64,000 bases of DNA from Lentilactobacillus kefiri. GTDB taxonomy: Bacteria > Bacillota > Bacilli > Lactobacillales > Lactobacillaceae. Under the pieces are notes generated by a model. The model did no database searches. It had not been told where the DNA came from and was given only the letters and a program-made list of their open reading frames with translations. The translations under genes were made by a program, and so were the position numbers. Below, one piece after another: positions 34,903 to 44,019 of this stretch (position 1 is its first letter; every line of letters begins with the position of its first letter). The stretch spans positions 1 through 64,000 of the forward strand of contig NZ_BJVK01000002.1 of the NCBI RefSeq assembly GCF_007989105.1, read 5' to 3'.

Positions 34903-35460
34903 ATGCGCACTGAAAAAGAGAAAATGTTGGCTGGGGAGAAGTACCTGAACATTAGTGATGAACTGGCTGAGGATCGTCGAACCAATCGATTGCTTGTGGA
35001 TCAATTTAACCGGGTTGCTCGAGAGGATCCGAAGCAAGGCAGTCAGATTATTAAAAAGATGTTTAAACACACCGGTAAAAAAGTTGATATCCAATCTCCG
35101 TTTCAGTGTGATTATGGTTATACGGTTTCTGTTGGTGAGAACTTTTTTGCCAATTATGGCTGTACCTTCATTGATGTTGGTAAGATTACGATTGGTGACA
35201 ACGCTTTGCTGGGGCCAAATGTTCAAATCTTCTCAGTTAATCATCCGCTTGATGTGGATGATCGCAAGGCGGGGTACGAGTATCCTGCGGACGTGACAAT
35301 TGGCGATAACTTTTGGGCCGGTGGCGGTGCCATTATTGTGCCCGGCGTCACTTTAGGAGATAATGTTATAATTGCAGCAGGCGCTGTTGTCACCAAGTCT
35401 TTTGGTGATAACGTTTTGATTGGCGGAAATCCTGCCAGAGTCATTAAAAATTTAAAATAA
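34903..35460 (+). CDS. Sugar O-acetyltransferase (Maa/LacA/NodL family)
   Basis: A 185-residue trimeric left-handed beta-helix acetyltransferase using acetyl-CoA. The N-terminal Mac domain (TEKEKMLAGEKYLNISDEL) precedes hexapeptide repeats (VGENFFANYGC, IGDNALLGPNVQI), with the catalytic histidine in SVNHPLD and CoA-binding IIVPGVTLGDNV. The start at 34903 follows AGGAGG (34887-34892); the longer reading frame from 34828 crosses the araA terminator and is rejected. The family acetylates maltose, galactosides or other hexosides, usually for detoxification. The substrate is open. Confidence 0.88.
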   Translation: MRTEKEKMLAGEKYLNISDELAEDRRTNRLLVDQFNRVAREDPKQGSQIIKKMFKHTGKKVDIQSPFQCDYGYTVSVGENFFANYGCTFIDVGKITIGDNALLGPNVQIFSVNHPLDVDDRKAGYEYPADVTIGDNFWAGGGAIIVPGVTLGDNVIIAAGAVVTKSFGDNVLIGGNPARVIKNLK

Positions 35461-35474
35461 CGTGGAGGATTTTG

Positions 35475-36332
35475 ATGAGTAAAGAAAATATTAGCAGCAG
35501 AATTAAATTAGCAGATGGCCATACAATGCCCCAAGAAGGTCTTGGTGTTTACCGGATGACCGATGAAGATGAGTTGATTAAGTCGGTCAAATCAGCTTAT
35601 TCTGATGGCTATCGGCTGTTTGACACCGCTCAGATGTATGGTAATGAAGCAGCGGTTGGTAAAGCAATCAAAGAGCTTGATGTTCCTCGTGATGATGTCT
35701 TTATTACCACTAAGATTGCCGAAGACAACCAAGGATATGACAAGGTTATGTCTTCATTTGAAGAATCATTGAAGAAATTACAGTTGGACTACGTTGACAT
35801 GTTAATGGTCCACTGGCCAATCCACACCCATTTCTTTGAAACTTGGCGGGCATTTGAGAGCCTCAAAGAACAGGGCTTGGTCAAGTCGATTGCAACCAGC
35901 AACTATGGCATGCTGCACCTGCAGTATTTGGCCACCAAAGCGAATGAAATGCCGGTTGTTAACCAATTGGAAGTTCACCCGTACTTGTCACAGAAAGCCA
36001 TGATTGACTTTGACCGTGAAAATCACATAGTTACTCAGGCTTGGGCACCACTTGGTCGCGGTCGGATCTTTGATGATCCCGTGATTACCGGGATTGCTGC
36101 CAAACATGGCAAGTCAGCCGCTCAAGTCATTTTGAGATGGCACTTCCAACGTGGGGATGCCTTTATTCCCAAGTCAGTGCATCCAGAACGGATTAAGCAG
36201 AACGCTGACATTTATGACTTTGAGTTGAGTGCAGATGAAATGAAGCAGGTCGATGGTTTGAACCGGAATACCCGGATCAGCCAGGAACCTGAAATGGTGT
36301 ATGAGATTGGGCATCAGTATCCGCATCATTAA
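35475..36332 (+). CDS. Aldo/keto reductase
   Basis: A 285-residue NADPH-dependent carbonyl reductase of the AKR superfamily. The catalytic tetrad is visible as Asp and Tyr in LFDTAQMYGNE, Lys in FITTKIAED and His in DMLMVHWPIH. The coenzyme end motif is FIPKSVHPERIKQN. GGAGG precedes the ATG by six bases; it begins 14 bp after the acetyltransferase gene, so the two may share a transcript. It resembles 2,5-diketogluconate-reductase-type AKRs, which act on many small aldehydes and ketones, so a precise substrate cannot be given. Confidence 0.88.
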   Translation: MSKENISSRIKLADGHTMPQEGLGVYRMTDEDELIKSVKSAYSDGYRLFDTAQMYGNEAAVGKAIKELDVPRDDVFITTKIAEDNQGYDKVMSSFEESLKKLQLDYVDMLMVHWPIHTHFFETWRAFESLKEQGLVKSIATSNYGMLHLQYLATKANEMPVVNQLEVHPYLSQKAMIDFDRENHIVTQAWAPLGRGRIFDDPVITGIAAKHGKSAAQVILRWHFQRGDAFIPKSVHPERIKQNADIYDFELSADEMKQVDGLNRNTRISQEPEMVYEIGHQYPHH

Positions 36333-36342
36333 TATATAAATT

Positions 36343-36398
36343 AAAAGGTTTCGTTGGTGGACTTACAGGAGTATGAGTTCATTACGAGGCCTTTTTAA
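36343..36398 (+). terminator. Terminator after aldo/keto reductase
   Basis: AAAAGGTTTCGT and ACGAGGCCTTTTT arms, with inner TGGACT/AGTTCA pairing, followed by T residues. Confidence 0.7.
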
Positions 36399-36486
36399 AT
36401 TCGAAGTTTCTTTTAATGCTAAACGATACTCGATCCGCTATACTGAGGGTATGTGAAAGCAAATTTTTGAGAAATGGGATGATTTT

Positions 36487-37146
36487 TTGACAAAGGTTAC
36501 TGCTTACATGGTTCGGCACGGACAAACTTACTTGAATTTATATAATAAAGTTCAGGGATGGATTGATTCTCCACTCACTGAAAAGGGAATTCAAGATGCC
36601 AAAAGTGCTGGGGAACGACTCTCCAAGATTAACTTTGCTGCTTCATTTACCAGTGATTCAGGTCGGGCAATTGATACCGGCAAGATTATTATGAAGGCCA
36701 ATCCGCACAACATGAACATAGTCAGTTACCAATATCCCGAATTACGAGAACAATTTCACGGTTATTTTGAAGGAAACGATCTTAATCAAATGTGGCAGTT
36801 TGTTGGTGCCCAGGTTCAAGAAACGACTGAAAAAGAAGTTTTACAGAACTTTGGCCTTGAACGTGCCCGTGATTTAATTCACCGCGCCGATCTGTATAAT
36901 AATGCTGAAAATAACGCAATGTTTTGGGAGCGCTTGGATCATGGCTTTGATAAGATTCGTCAAAATACCCATGATGGTGAAGATATCTTAATTGTGTCAC
37001 ATGGTATGACGATCCGTTCAATTGTTGATCGATATGCGCCTAAGCTGGATCTGGGTGTTGCAACCAAAAACGGCAGTGTCACCAAACTCATTATTACTGA
37101 TGATGATATTAAGGTTGAATATTTCAACAATCTGGGCGAAGTCTAG
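36487..37146 (+). CDS. Histidine phosphatase family protein (phosphoglycerate-mutase-like)
   Basis: A 219-residue phosphatase of the branch-1 histidine superfamily. The phosphohistidine motif is MVRHGQTYLN, the second arginine-glycine block is SGRAIDTG, the acidic residue is in ELREQFHGYFEG and the second catalytic histidine is in IVSHGMTIRS. It has no signal peptide. The start is TTG at 36487, six codons before the RHG motif; a weak GGGATG precedes it. Such proteins act on small phosphorylated metabolites, and the substrate here cannot be told. It has its own terminator. Confidence 0.85.
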   Translation: MTKVTAYMVRHGQTYLNLYNKVQGWIDSPLTEKGIQDAKSAGERLSKINFAASFTSDSGRAIDTGKIIMKANPHNMNIVSYQYPELREQFHGYFEGNDLNQMWQFVGAQVQETTEKEVLQNFGLERARDLIHRADLYNNAENNAMFWERLDHGFDKIRQNTHDGEDILIVSHGMTIRSIVDRYAPKLDLGVATKNGSVTKLIITDDDIKVEYFNNLGEV

Positions 37147-37191
37147 TTGTTTATAGTCCCTTAATATGATATATTTATGAGACTTGTGTTG

Positions 37192-37222
37192 GTCAGGACG
37201 AAAGAAGCCCTGGCTTTTTTGG
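37192..37222 (+). terminator. Terminator after histidine phosphatase
   Basis: A GTCAGG/CCTGGC stem with a seven-base loop is followed by TTTTTT. Confidence 0.65.
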
Positions 37223-37263
37223 TAGAGTGTGAATCAAGCCGTTTAGCTTCCGAGCATTAGTGT

Positions 37264-37306
37264 AATAACGGTTTTTAACGCCGGGTTTGCGTTGAAGACC
37301 GTTATT
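37264..37306. repeat. Intergenic long stem-loop before ABC-F gene
   Basis: An 18-bp stem (37264-37281 with 37289-37306, one mismatch) lies inside a wider imperfect dyad whose outer arms contain CTTCCG/CGGAAG. At 37334-37364 follows GAACACGTTTCAGC...AGGAATAC, a diverged relative of the 31-bp repeat at 5743 and 5941. It ends just before the ABC-F start, so it may shape that mRNA's leader. Confidence 0.65.
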
Positions 37307-37369
37307 GGACTAAGCGGAAGAAGCTGGCTTGGTGAACACGTTTCAGCAGAACAGTGAGGAATACATTTA

Positions 37370-38995
37370 ATGATTACAATTCAAAACATGGGATTACAAC
37401 TCTCAGGTAAAAAACTTTATGACGATGTGAATTTAAAGTTCACCCAAGGCAACTGTTATGGCGTAATCGGCGCAAATGGTGCCGGTAAATCAACTTTCTT
37501 GAAGTTGCTTCGAGGTGATTTGGCCCCTTCAACGGGTGAAATTCACGTAGATAAGAACGAGCGGATCTCAAGCTTGAGCCAGGACCATTATGGCTTTGAA
37601 GATCAGACCGTCATGCAGACCGTGATTCAAGGCTATAAACATTTGGCCGATGTCATGGAAGCAAAGGATGCCTTGTATGCCAAGGCTGACTTTTCTGATG
37701 AAGATGGCATTCAAGCTGCCAATTTGGAAGCGGAATTTGCTGAACTGGATGGCTGGAACGCCGAATCCGATGCGTCGCAGTTATTACAGTCACTGGATAT
37801 TCCAGAAGAACTACATCAAGAGCTGATGAGCGAATTAACCGAAGGCCAAAAAGTTAAAGTACTTTTGGCCCGAGCTTTGTTTGGTGAACCCGACATTTTG
37901 TTGTTGGATGAGCCAACCAACGGACTTGATGTTTATAGTATTGAATGGCTGGAAAACTTTCTGGCTGACTATTCCAAGATTACGATTATTGTCTCTCATG
38001 ACCGTCATTTCCTGAACCAGACTTGTACGATGATGTGTGATGTCGACTTTGGTGAAATTCGGATGTACGTTGGAAACTATGATTTCTGGCTTCAGTCCAG
38101 CCAATTGGCTGCCAAAATGAAGGCAGATTCAAACGCCAAGAAGGAAGACAAGATTAAAGAACTCCAAGCCTTTGTGGATCGATTCAGCGCCAACGCTTCC
38201 AAGTCAAAGCAGGCCACTTCCCGTAAGAAGCAACTCGAAAAGATTTCACTGGATGACATTAAGCCATCTTCAAGAAAGTATCCATTCATTAAATTTGAAG
38301 AGAACCGGCCTTTGGGGAACGACTTGTTGCGGGTGGATAATGTTTCCAAATCAATTGACGGGGTTAAGATTTTAGACAACGTCACATTTACGTTAAGACC
38401 AGGAGATAAAACTGCTTTGGTCAGCCGAAATGACTTGGCAACCACAACTTTGATGCAGATTTTGGCTGGGGTAATTAAGCCTGATACAGGTGAAATTAAA
38501 TGGGGCCAAACTGTTGAAATATCTTCATTGATGAAAGACTTTGCTTCGGAGTTCAATCATAACGACCAGCGGATTATTGACTGGCTGCGCCAATTTGCCG
38601 AAAAGGGGAGCGACGATGATGCCTTCCTGCGCGGATTTCTTGGGAGAATGTTATTCTCTGGGGATGACGTGAACAAAGAGGTTAACGTCTTATCCGGTGG
38701 CGAAAAAGTTCGGTGTGTGTTATCCAAGATGATGCTCCAAAAGGGTAATACATTACTCATGGATGATCCAACCAACCATTTGGATTTGGAATCAATCACT
38801 GCTTTGAACGAAGCTTTGGTTGGATTCCCAGGCTCCATCATTTTCACTTCCCATGATCATGAGTTCATTCAGACAATTGCCAATCACATTATCGAAGTGT
38901 CCAATAACGGCGTTATCGATAAGGCTGATATCAGTTATGATGAGTTCATTAATCATCCGGATGTTCAGAAAAAGTTAAGTGATCTTTATAGTTAA
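37370..38995 (+). CDS. ABC-F family ATPase with degenerate second Walker A
   Basis: A 541-residue soluble twin-ATPase of the ABC-F class, which acts on the ribosome in translation. NBD1 has Walker A GANGAGKST, signature LTEGQKVK and Walker B ILLLDEPTNGLD. The charged linker spans about 240-300. NBD2 has LSGGEKVR and LLMDDPTNHLD, but its Walker A position reads SRNDLATTTL, lacking the usual glycines and the phosphate-binding lysine. This suggests one dead or weak nucleotide site. The family groups as YkpA/YbiT-like. It has its own terminator. A poor RBS (GTGAGGAA) precedes the ATG. Confidence 0.87.
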   Translation: MITIQNMGLQLSGKKLYDDVNLKFTQGNCYGVIGANGAGKSTFLKLLRGDLAPSTGEIHVDKNERISSLSQDHYGFEDQTVMQTVIQGYKHLADVMEAKDALYAKADFSDEDGIQAANLEAEFAELDGWNAESDASQLLQSLDIPEELHQELMSELTEGQKVKVLLARALFGEPDILLLDEPTNGLDVYSIEWLENFLADYSKITIIVSHDRHFLNQTCTMMCDVDFGEIRMYVGNYDFWLQSSQLAAKMKADSNAKKEDKIKELQAFVDRFSANASKSKQATSRKKQLEKISLDDIKPSSRKYPFIKFEENRPLGNDLLRVDNVSKSIDGVKILDNVTFTLRPGDKTALVSRNDLATTTLMQILAGVIKPDTGEIKWGQTVEISSLMKDFASEFNHNDQRIIDWLRQFAEKGSDDDAFLRGFLGRMLFSGDDVNKEVNVLSGGEKVRCVLSKMMLQKGNTLLMDDPTNHLDLESITALNEALVGFPGSIIFTSHDHEFIQTIANHIIEVSNNGVIDKADISYDEFINHPDVQKKLSDLYS

Positions 38996-39006
38996 TCAGC
39001 AGTTAT

Positions 39007-39044
39007 AAAGTCCACTCTCAAAATTTTGAGAGCGGACTTTTTTT
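39007..39044 (+). terminator. Terminator after ABC-F gene
   Basis: AAAGTCCACTCTCAAAA pairs with TTTTGAGAGCGGACTTT and is followed by T residues. Confidence 0.85.
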
Positions 39045-39186
39045 GATCGAAATTAACAGGTAAGAACCGAGTCAAAATACCCCACAAATGTTGTCAATTC
39101 CTGTAAAATAAAGATGTAGGAATAGGTAATAGTTTCTATAACTGTTCCACTAATTAATTGGGACTTATTCTAACAGAGGTGGTTCA

Positions 39187-39240
39187 ATGATAAATCCAAA
39201 TTATTGCCATTTTAAAAAATGTAAGCGCAATCATCAATAA
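39187..39240 (+). CDS. Possible 17-residue leader peptide
   Basis: A short frame with a good RBS (GAGGTGG, 39177-39183) encodes MINPNYCHFKKCKRNHQ, then TAA. It lies 63 bases before the surface protein start at 39304. The peptide is basic with two cysteines. It may be a translated leader affecting expression of the next gene, or chance. The rest of the 300-bp gap (39045-39303) shows no other gene. Confidence 0.25.
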   Translation: MINPNYCHFKKCKRNHQ

Positions 39241-39303
39241 AAACAAGCTATTAATATGTCACGTGTTTGACGGATGAAATATCATCCAAAAGGGGGAGAT
39301 TAG

Positions 39304-42201
39304 TTGAAAATCGCTAAATACTTGGGGATGTTCGTTTTGGGGATGACATCCATAATGGGAATAATGACGATGAACCAAAGCAGGAATGTTCAAATGGTGA
39401 CATCTGTGGTTCAAGCTGCGTCTACTAATGATGTTACCGCCGACGCTGATGGCACAATTGTTACACCAACCAAAATTGTTAAGGCACCCGACCCTGCCGA
39501 CAAGACCAATAATCCGACAATTGATCCTAAACAGCACACGGATGCGGCAAACACAAACTTCTATAGCGGAAGCACCTACCATCAGGCACCAATTTATGTT
39601 GATGGAAAATTAGCTAATCCAATGGGAAAAAACGCAAAAGTTGGCTCCCAAACAATTTCTAGTGTCTCAGGGAGTATTAATGAGAATGACTTTATTGACC
39701 CACAAGTTCCAGGTGAGGTCATCAATTACGGCTATTACAGTGGGAGCACTGCCTTTATGGTCGGCTGGTCCAAAGACAATCAGACTGCCTATATTCATCA
39801 AGTGGATGAATCCCGGAAATTAATCAACACAGTCTCGGTTCCCGCTCCAGGGTCCACGGAATTTAATGCCAACTGGGAATATCATGCTGGTGGCATGACT
39901 TTCTCCTGGTTGGGAGACAAAATCCAATTATCCTACAATCGGGGCTCTTCCCAATTTTCAAGCACCGCAGGTTCCTTGGAATTTCTGACGGGGGTTCCTG
40001 CAAAATTTGTGGATGCCAAAGGAAATGAACTGGCACCATCACAAACAATTTCTGGGCATTCCGGCACGTATGTAGAAGTGGACTACCCAACTATTTCAGG
40101 ATATCGGATTATTAGAGTGCCATATATGAACAATGAGCACAAATTTTTAATTAATAATACGACTGCTACAACTCCTTCGGATAAGTGGACTTCCTCACAG
40201 ATCAATCGGTATACAACCCTTTATCAAAAAGTGATTGATACTAATAATACCCGACAAATGTATATGGTATTTGATTATAGCAAGATCACCGGTGCTGGAA
40301 TGTCAGGCACAAAGAAGAGTGATGTTGTGACAGTTAAGGCGACTCAGGGCGGCATGATTGCAGCTGACTTTACATCAGGGATAGCTCAAGCATACTCGAC
40401 AGCCTCAATGCCTACTCCAGTTGGAAATCCGCTGGTCTTTGTTTACGAACCGATTACCGAATATCACTTGACGATTAATTATCTGGAGCAAGGAACTGAC
40501 AAAGTAATGGCCGACCCATATAAAGCTGATGGGGCCGGAACTTATGAAATTGATTCTCCTGTTATTTCCGGATATAACGCTGATAAACCAACGGTGAAAG
40601 GTGTTTTAAATGCCGATTCAACCATTAGTGTTTATTATTCTAAAAAGGATGTTCCACCGGTTGAAGATGCTTTGGTTAACATCCAATATATTGATGAAGA
40701 CAGTCAAAAGACGATTAAGACAGACAAAGTCGAAGGAAAAGTTGGCGAAGACTATGACGCAGGCGGCAAGTATCAACTGGACACGATCACCGAAGATGGT
40801 GTCACCTATGAGTTGAATAAGACCAACCTGCCAAAGAATGCGACCGGCAAATTTGCCAAAACCAATGAAGATGTGAAATATTACTACAAGAAGAAAGCAG
40901 CACCAGTTGAGGAAGCGTCAGTTCCCATCAAGTATATTAATGAGGAAAATCAGCAAGTCCTCAAAACTGATGCCATTAAGGGAAATGTTGGCGATGAATA
41001 CCAGGTGGATGCCAAATACCAACTTGATACACTGACTGTTGATGGCGTTACCTATGATTTGATTAAAGATAAGCTGCCAACTAATACCAAAGGAACTTTC
41101 AGCAAGACCAACGAACCAGTCAATTATTACTACAAGAAGTCAAGCACACCGATTGAAAAAGCCTCCTTGCCGATTAACTATATTAACGAAGATGGCGGCA
41201 AGACCCTTAAAACCGATTCAATTGATGGGAAAATCGGTGATCCGTATGAAGTTGGTGCCAAGTATCACTTGGAGACAATTACTGTTGATGGGGTGACTTA
41301 TCAGCTAAACAAAGGTCGTCTCCCGGCTAATACCAAAGGCACGTTTGCGGCTAAAAACGATCCCGTTAATTACTACTACAACAAGAAGACAACCCCAGTC
41401 ATTCCAGTTGTTCCTGTCGTTCCAGTCACTCCGGTAACCCCAGTGACACCAGTTACGCCGGTCACTCCAACTCCGGAACCTGATGGAACCGACGTGGAAC
41501 CAGGTAAAATTGCCAAAAAAGGGATGGCCGTATACTCCTTGAAGAAGATTTATCTGTATCAGAATCCAACCTTCAAGAAAGCTGAACGGAAATCCGGTTA
41601 TGTTAAGAAGCCGCGGGTGTTCAGACCAATGTTTGTGGTTACGGATTACGCCCGTTCCGATGAAGGACGACTGCGTTATAAAGTTCGTGACGTCAACCAT
41701 TTGAGTAAAACCGATGGTTGGACAGGTTACATTACGACAAATTATGAATATGTCCGTCCAGTTTACTACCAAAGCAAGCATTCAACTTTGACGGTGATTA
41801 ATCCACGAGGTGTCAATGAGTACACGAAGGTTAACCTGACCGGCAAAGTGAAGAACTATAAGCAAGGCACGATTCTCAAAGTGAAAGGGTTTGTGACCCA
41901 TAATTTAACCACTCGTTATCTATTAAGTAACGGTCACTACATTACCGGTAACCGGAAGTTGGTTCAGATGGGCAAACACAAGCAGGCAAAACAATTGGTT
42001 GTCAAAAAGCACATCAACCGATACAAGACTGCCAACCTGACCCAGCGGAACGGCCACTTCAAGAAAGGGCAGAAGTTAACCATCAAACGTTATACTTTCA
42101 GCCATGAAGGGTCAATTACCAAATCTGGTACCAAACGTTACGTCGTAAAAGGCGGCTACATTACCGCTAATAACAAGTTCGTTAAAGTTGTTAAATATTA
42201 A
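39304..42201 (+). CDS. Large secreted surface protein: MucBP-like repeats, Pro-rich stalk, DUF5776-like end
   Basis: A 965-residue exported protein. Residues 1-39 are a signal peptide ending VVQAA. Residues ~70-385 form an unrecognised N-terminal domain. Residues ~388-448 are a MucBP-type repeat (YHLTINYLEQGTDKVMADPY). Three ~78-residue repeats follow at ~452, 534 and 615, each ending NYYY(K/N)K or KYYYKK. A proline-valine stalk (PVTPVTPVTP) at ~697-718 leads to three basic C-terminal modules of DUF5776/SLAP type. There is no LPXTG motif, so attachment is probably non-covalent through the basic modules. Likely a mucus or polysaccharide adhesin. The start is TTG with AAAAGGGGGAG upstream. Confidence 0.83.
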   Translation: MKIAKYLGMFVLGMTSIMGIMTMNQSRNVQMVTSVVQAASTNDVTADADGTIVTPTKIVKAPDPADKTNNPTIDPKQHTDAANTNFYSGSTYHQAPIYVDGKLANPMGKNAKVGSQTISSVSGSINENDFIDPQVPGEVINYGYYSGSTAFMVGWSKDNQTAYIHQVDESRKLINTVSVPAPGSTEFNANWEYHAGGMTFSWLGDKIQLSYNRGSSQFSSTAGSLEFLTGVPAKFVDAKGNELAPSQTISGHSGTYVEVDYPTISGYRIIRVPYMNNEHKFLINNTTATTPSDKWTSSQINRYTTLYQKVIDTNNTRQMYMVFDYSKITGAGMSGTKKSDVVTVKATQGGMIAADFTSGIAQAYSTASMPTPVGNPLVFVYEPITEYHLTINYLEQGTDKVMADPYKADGAGTYEIDSPVISGYNADKPTVKGVLNADSTISVYYSKKDVPPVEDALVNIQYIDEDSQKTIKTDKVEGKVGEDYDAGGKYQLDTITEDGVTYELNKTNLPKNATGKFAKTNEDVKYYYKKKAAPVEEASVPIKYINEENQQVLKTDAIKGNVGDEYQVDAKYQLDTLTVDGVTYDLIKDKLPTNTKGTFSKTNEPVNYYYKKSSTPIEKASLPINYINEDGGKTLKTDSIDGKIGDPYEVGAKYHLETITVDGVTYQLNKGRLPANTKGTFAAKNDPVNYYYNKKTTPVIPVVPVVPVTPVTPVTPVTPVTPTPEPDGTDVEPGKIAKKGMAVYSLKKIYLYQNPTFKKAERKSGYVKKPRVFRPMFVVTDYARSDEGRLRYKVRDVNHLSKTDGWTGYITTNYEYVRPVYYQSKHSTLTVINPRGVNEYTKVNLTGKVKNYKQGTILKVKGFVTHNLTTRYLLSNGHYITGNRKLVQMGKHKQAKQLVVKKHINRYKTANLTQRNGHFKKGQKLTIKRYTFSHEGSITKSGTKRYVVKGGYITANNKFVKVVKY

Positions 42202-42209
42202 AATGAATT

Positions 42210-42243
42210 AAGACGATTCTCTATTTGAGAGTCGTCTTTTTTG
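42210..42243 (+). terminator. Terminator after surface protein gene
   Basis: AAGACGATTCTC and GAGAGTCGTCTT form a 12-bp stem with a T-run. Confidence 0.85.
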
Positions 42244-42332
42244 AAAGCTAATTTCCACCACGTCTGGCTAAATCAATATATAATCATCTTATGAACTATT
42301 AAGTTACTGGTCACATTCAGGAGGGGACTAAT

Positions 42333-42731
42333 TTGACACGCGAACTTGGCAAAGATGATTTGGGGACTTATGAATATGTATCGCGGGTGTACAATGCTAA
42401 TATTCAATTGCCGGAATATAAACTGCCAACGAACACTAACGATGGCAACCAAGTATTCTTCGATACTGCAGAAATTCACTTAACAATGGATATCAAAGAT
42501 CAACGGGTTGAGAAAATTACGATTGTGACGCCTAAGCCACAGTCATTGGCCTACATGCGGGTATTTGAAGGGTTTGAGTTTGGAATGGAAGCCCTTGGAA
42601 CATGGATCAATACGTATCATCGGTCGACTGCCAGCCATGGACCGGCGTCTGATGCGGTGAACGGCATTCTAGCCAGTTACAATACCACTAAAGATAATGT
42701 GCTGACCGTTAGTTTAACCAGAGCAAAATAA
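42333..42731 (+). CDS. Conserved hypothetical protein, 132 residues
   Basis: A small soluble protein that I do not recognise. It starts at TTG (42333) with a strong GGAGGGG upstream. No signal, TM segment or known motif is visible. It contains an alternating strand-rich first half (TAEIHLTMDIKDQRVEKITIV) and a helix-rich second half (VFEGFEFGMEALGTWINTY). It stands alone between two terminators. A role cannot be assigned. Confidence 0.7.
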   Translation: MTRELGKDDLGTYEYVSRVYNANIQLPEYKLPTNTNDGNQVFFDTAEIHLTMDIKDQRVEKITIVTPKPQSLAYMRVFEGFEFGMEALGTWINTYHRSTASHGPASDAVNGILASYNTTKDNVLTVSLTRAK

Positions 42732-42734
42732 AAA

Positions 42735-42782
42735 ATCGTCACTTTTGATCATCGTTAAGATCGAAAAGTGGCGATTATTTGT
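42735..42782. terminator. Bidirectional terminator between hypothetical gene and gap
   Basis: AATCGTCACTTTTGAT and ATCGAAAAGTGGCGATT form a 15- to 17-bp imperfect stem with A/T tracts on both sides, between convergent genes. Confidence 0.85.
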
Positions 42783-42799
42783 TTTATAAATCCGTTATA

Positions 42800-43816
42800 T
42801 TACAGGTTGGATACTTGGGCAAATTTCTTAGCGGTTCGAACCATGTTGGAAACAAAGCCGTATTCGTTGTCGAACCAAGTTGCGGTCTTAACAGTCTGGA
42901 AATCACCGTTGGTGGTAACCTCAGTCAAAGTTGGGTCGAAAACCGCCCCGTGGGTATCACCGATAATGTCAGATGAAACGATTTGGTCTTCATTCCAACC
43001 AAATGCCGGGTTATCAACCGTGTGAGGCTTGATTGCTTCGTTTACCTGATCTGCAGTTACCTTGGTTTTGAGGGCTGATACTAATTCACAGACAGAACCA
43101 TCAACGACAGGTACTCTTTGAGCATGTCCCTGAAGATGGCCATCCAACTCGGGAATAACCAGACCAATTGCTTTGGCAGCACCGGTTGAGTGAGGAATGG
43201 TGTTAGCTGAAGCGGTACGGTTTGGACGGAACTTCTTGCCTTTAGGGCCATCAAGAATCATTTGAGAACTGGTAAATGCATGAATTGCAGTCATGGTACC
43301 AACTTCAACGCCAAACTCTTTGTTCAGGAAGTAAGCCATTGGTGCCAATGCGTTGGTCGTGCATGATCCAGCAGAAATGATCTGGTCATCGGCATCTAAA
43401 GTGTCGTCATTTACATTAAACACAATCGTCTTCATCGCACCGGCAGGAGCTGAGATTAAAACTTTCTTAACGCCCGCATCCAGATGTGCTTGAGACTTTT
43501 CCTTTGAGGTGTAAAATCCGGTACATTCGAGAACCAAATCTACGCCATTTTCCTTTACCCAAGGAATCTTACTGGCGTCTTTTTCGGCATATACACGGTA
43601 GCTTTTGCCGTCCACAACTAATGAGTCGTCGGTCGAAGAAACTTCGTGGGGCAATATTCCGTGAGTTGAATCGTATTTGAAAAGGTAAGCCAGCATTGAT
43701 GGGCTCGTCAAATCATTAATTGCGACAACTTCCAACTCAGGATCCTTCACTTCCAAAATTCGACGTAAAAGTAAACGACCAATTCTACCAAAACCATTAA
43801 TTCCAATCTTTACCAT
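42800..43816 (-). CDS. gap: Glyceraldehyde-3-phosphate dehydrogenase, type I
   Basis: Oxidises glyceraldehyde 3-phosphate to 1,3-bisphosphoglycerate with NAD+. The 338-residue protein has the Rossmann start [13 protein letters not shown] and the active-site cysteine in [12 protein letters not shown], where most homologs have SNASCTTN. The catalytic histidine is in [13 protein letters not shown], and the C-terminal signature is [12 protein letters not shown]. It is monocistronic, not in a cggR-gap-pgk-tpi cluster, so it is possibly a second copy in this genome. The RBS is GGGGGA before the ATG on the minus strand. Confidence 0.93.
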   Translation of the reverse strand: MVKIGINGFGRIGRLLLRRILEVKDPELEVVAINDLTSPSMLAYLFKYDSTHGILPHEVSSTDDSLVVDGKSYRVYAEKDASKIPWVKENGVDLVLECTGFYTSKEKSQAHLDAGVKKVLISAPAGAMKTIVFNVNDDTLDADDQIISAGSCTTNALAPMAYFLNKEFGVEVGTMTAIHAFTSSQMILDGPKGKKFRPNRTASANTIPHSTGAAKAIGLVIPELDGHLQGHAQRVPVVDGSVCELVSALKTKVTADQVNEAIKPHTVDNPAFGWNEDQIVSSDIIGDTHGAVFDPTLTEVTTNGDFQTVKTATWFDNEYGFVSNMVRTAKKFAQVSNL

Positions 43817-43962
43817 AAGTGGAATCCCCCTTTGAATTCTGGGTAACAGTAAGCATGACGGCTAAGTTGTGTACAATCATTCTCAACCATCGCAGTCATT
43901 TTATGCGCATTTTAATGGAATTTCAATTAAAACGACTTCATGGAATGAGGCTCCGATTGGGC

Positions 43963-43996
43963 AAAAAACAGGATCACCAAAATTTTGATGATCCTG
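43963..43996 (-). terminator. Terminator of the frameshifted exporter gene
   Basis: CAGGATCATCAAAATTTTGGTGATCCTG on the minus strand is a stem (arms CAGGATCA and TGATCCTG) followed by TTTTTT. Confidence 0.8.
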
Positions 43997-44019
43997 CGGA
44001 AAGTGATTATCCATAGAGA

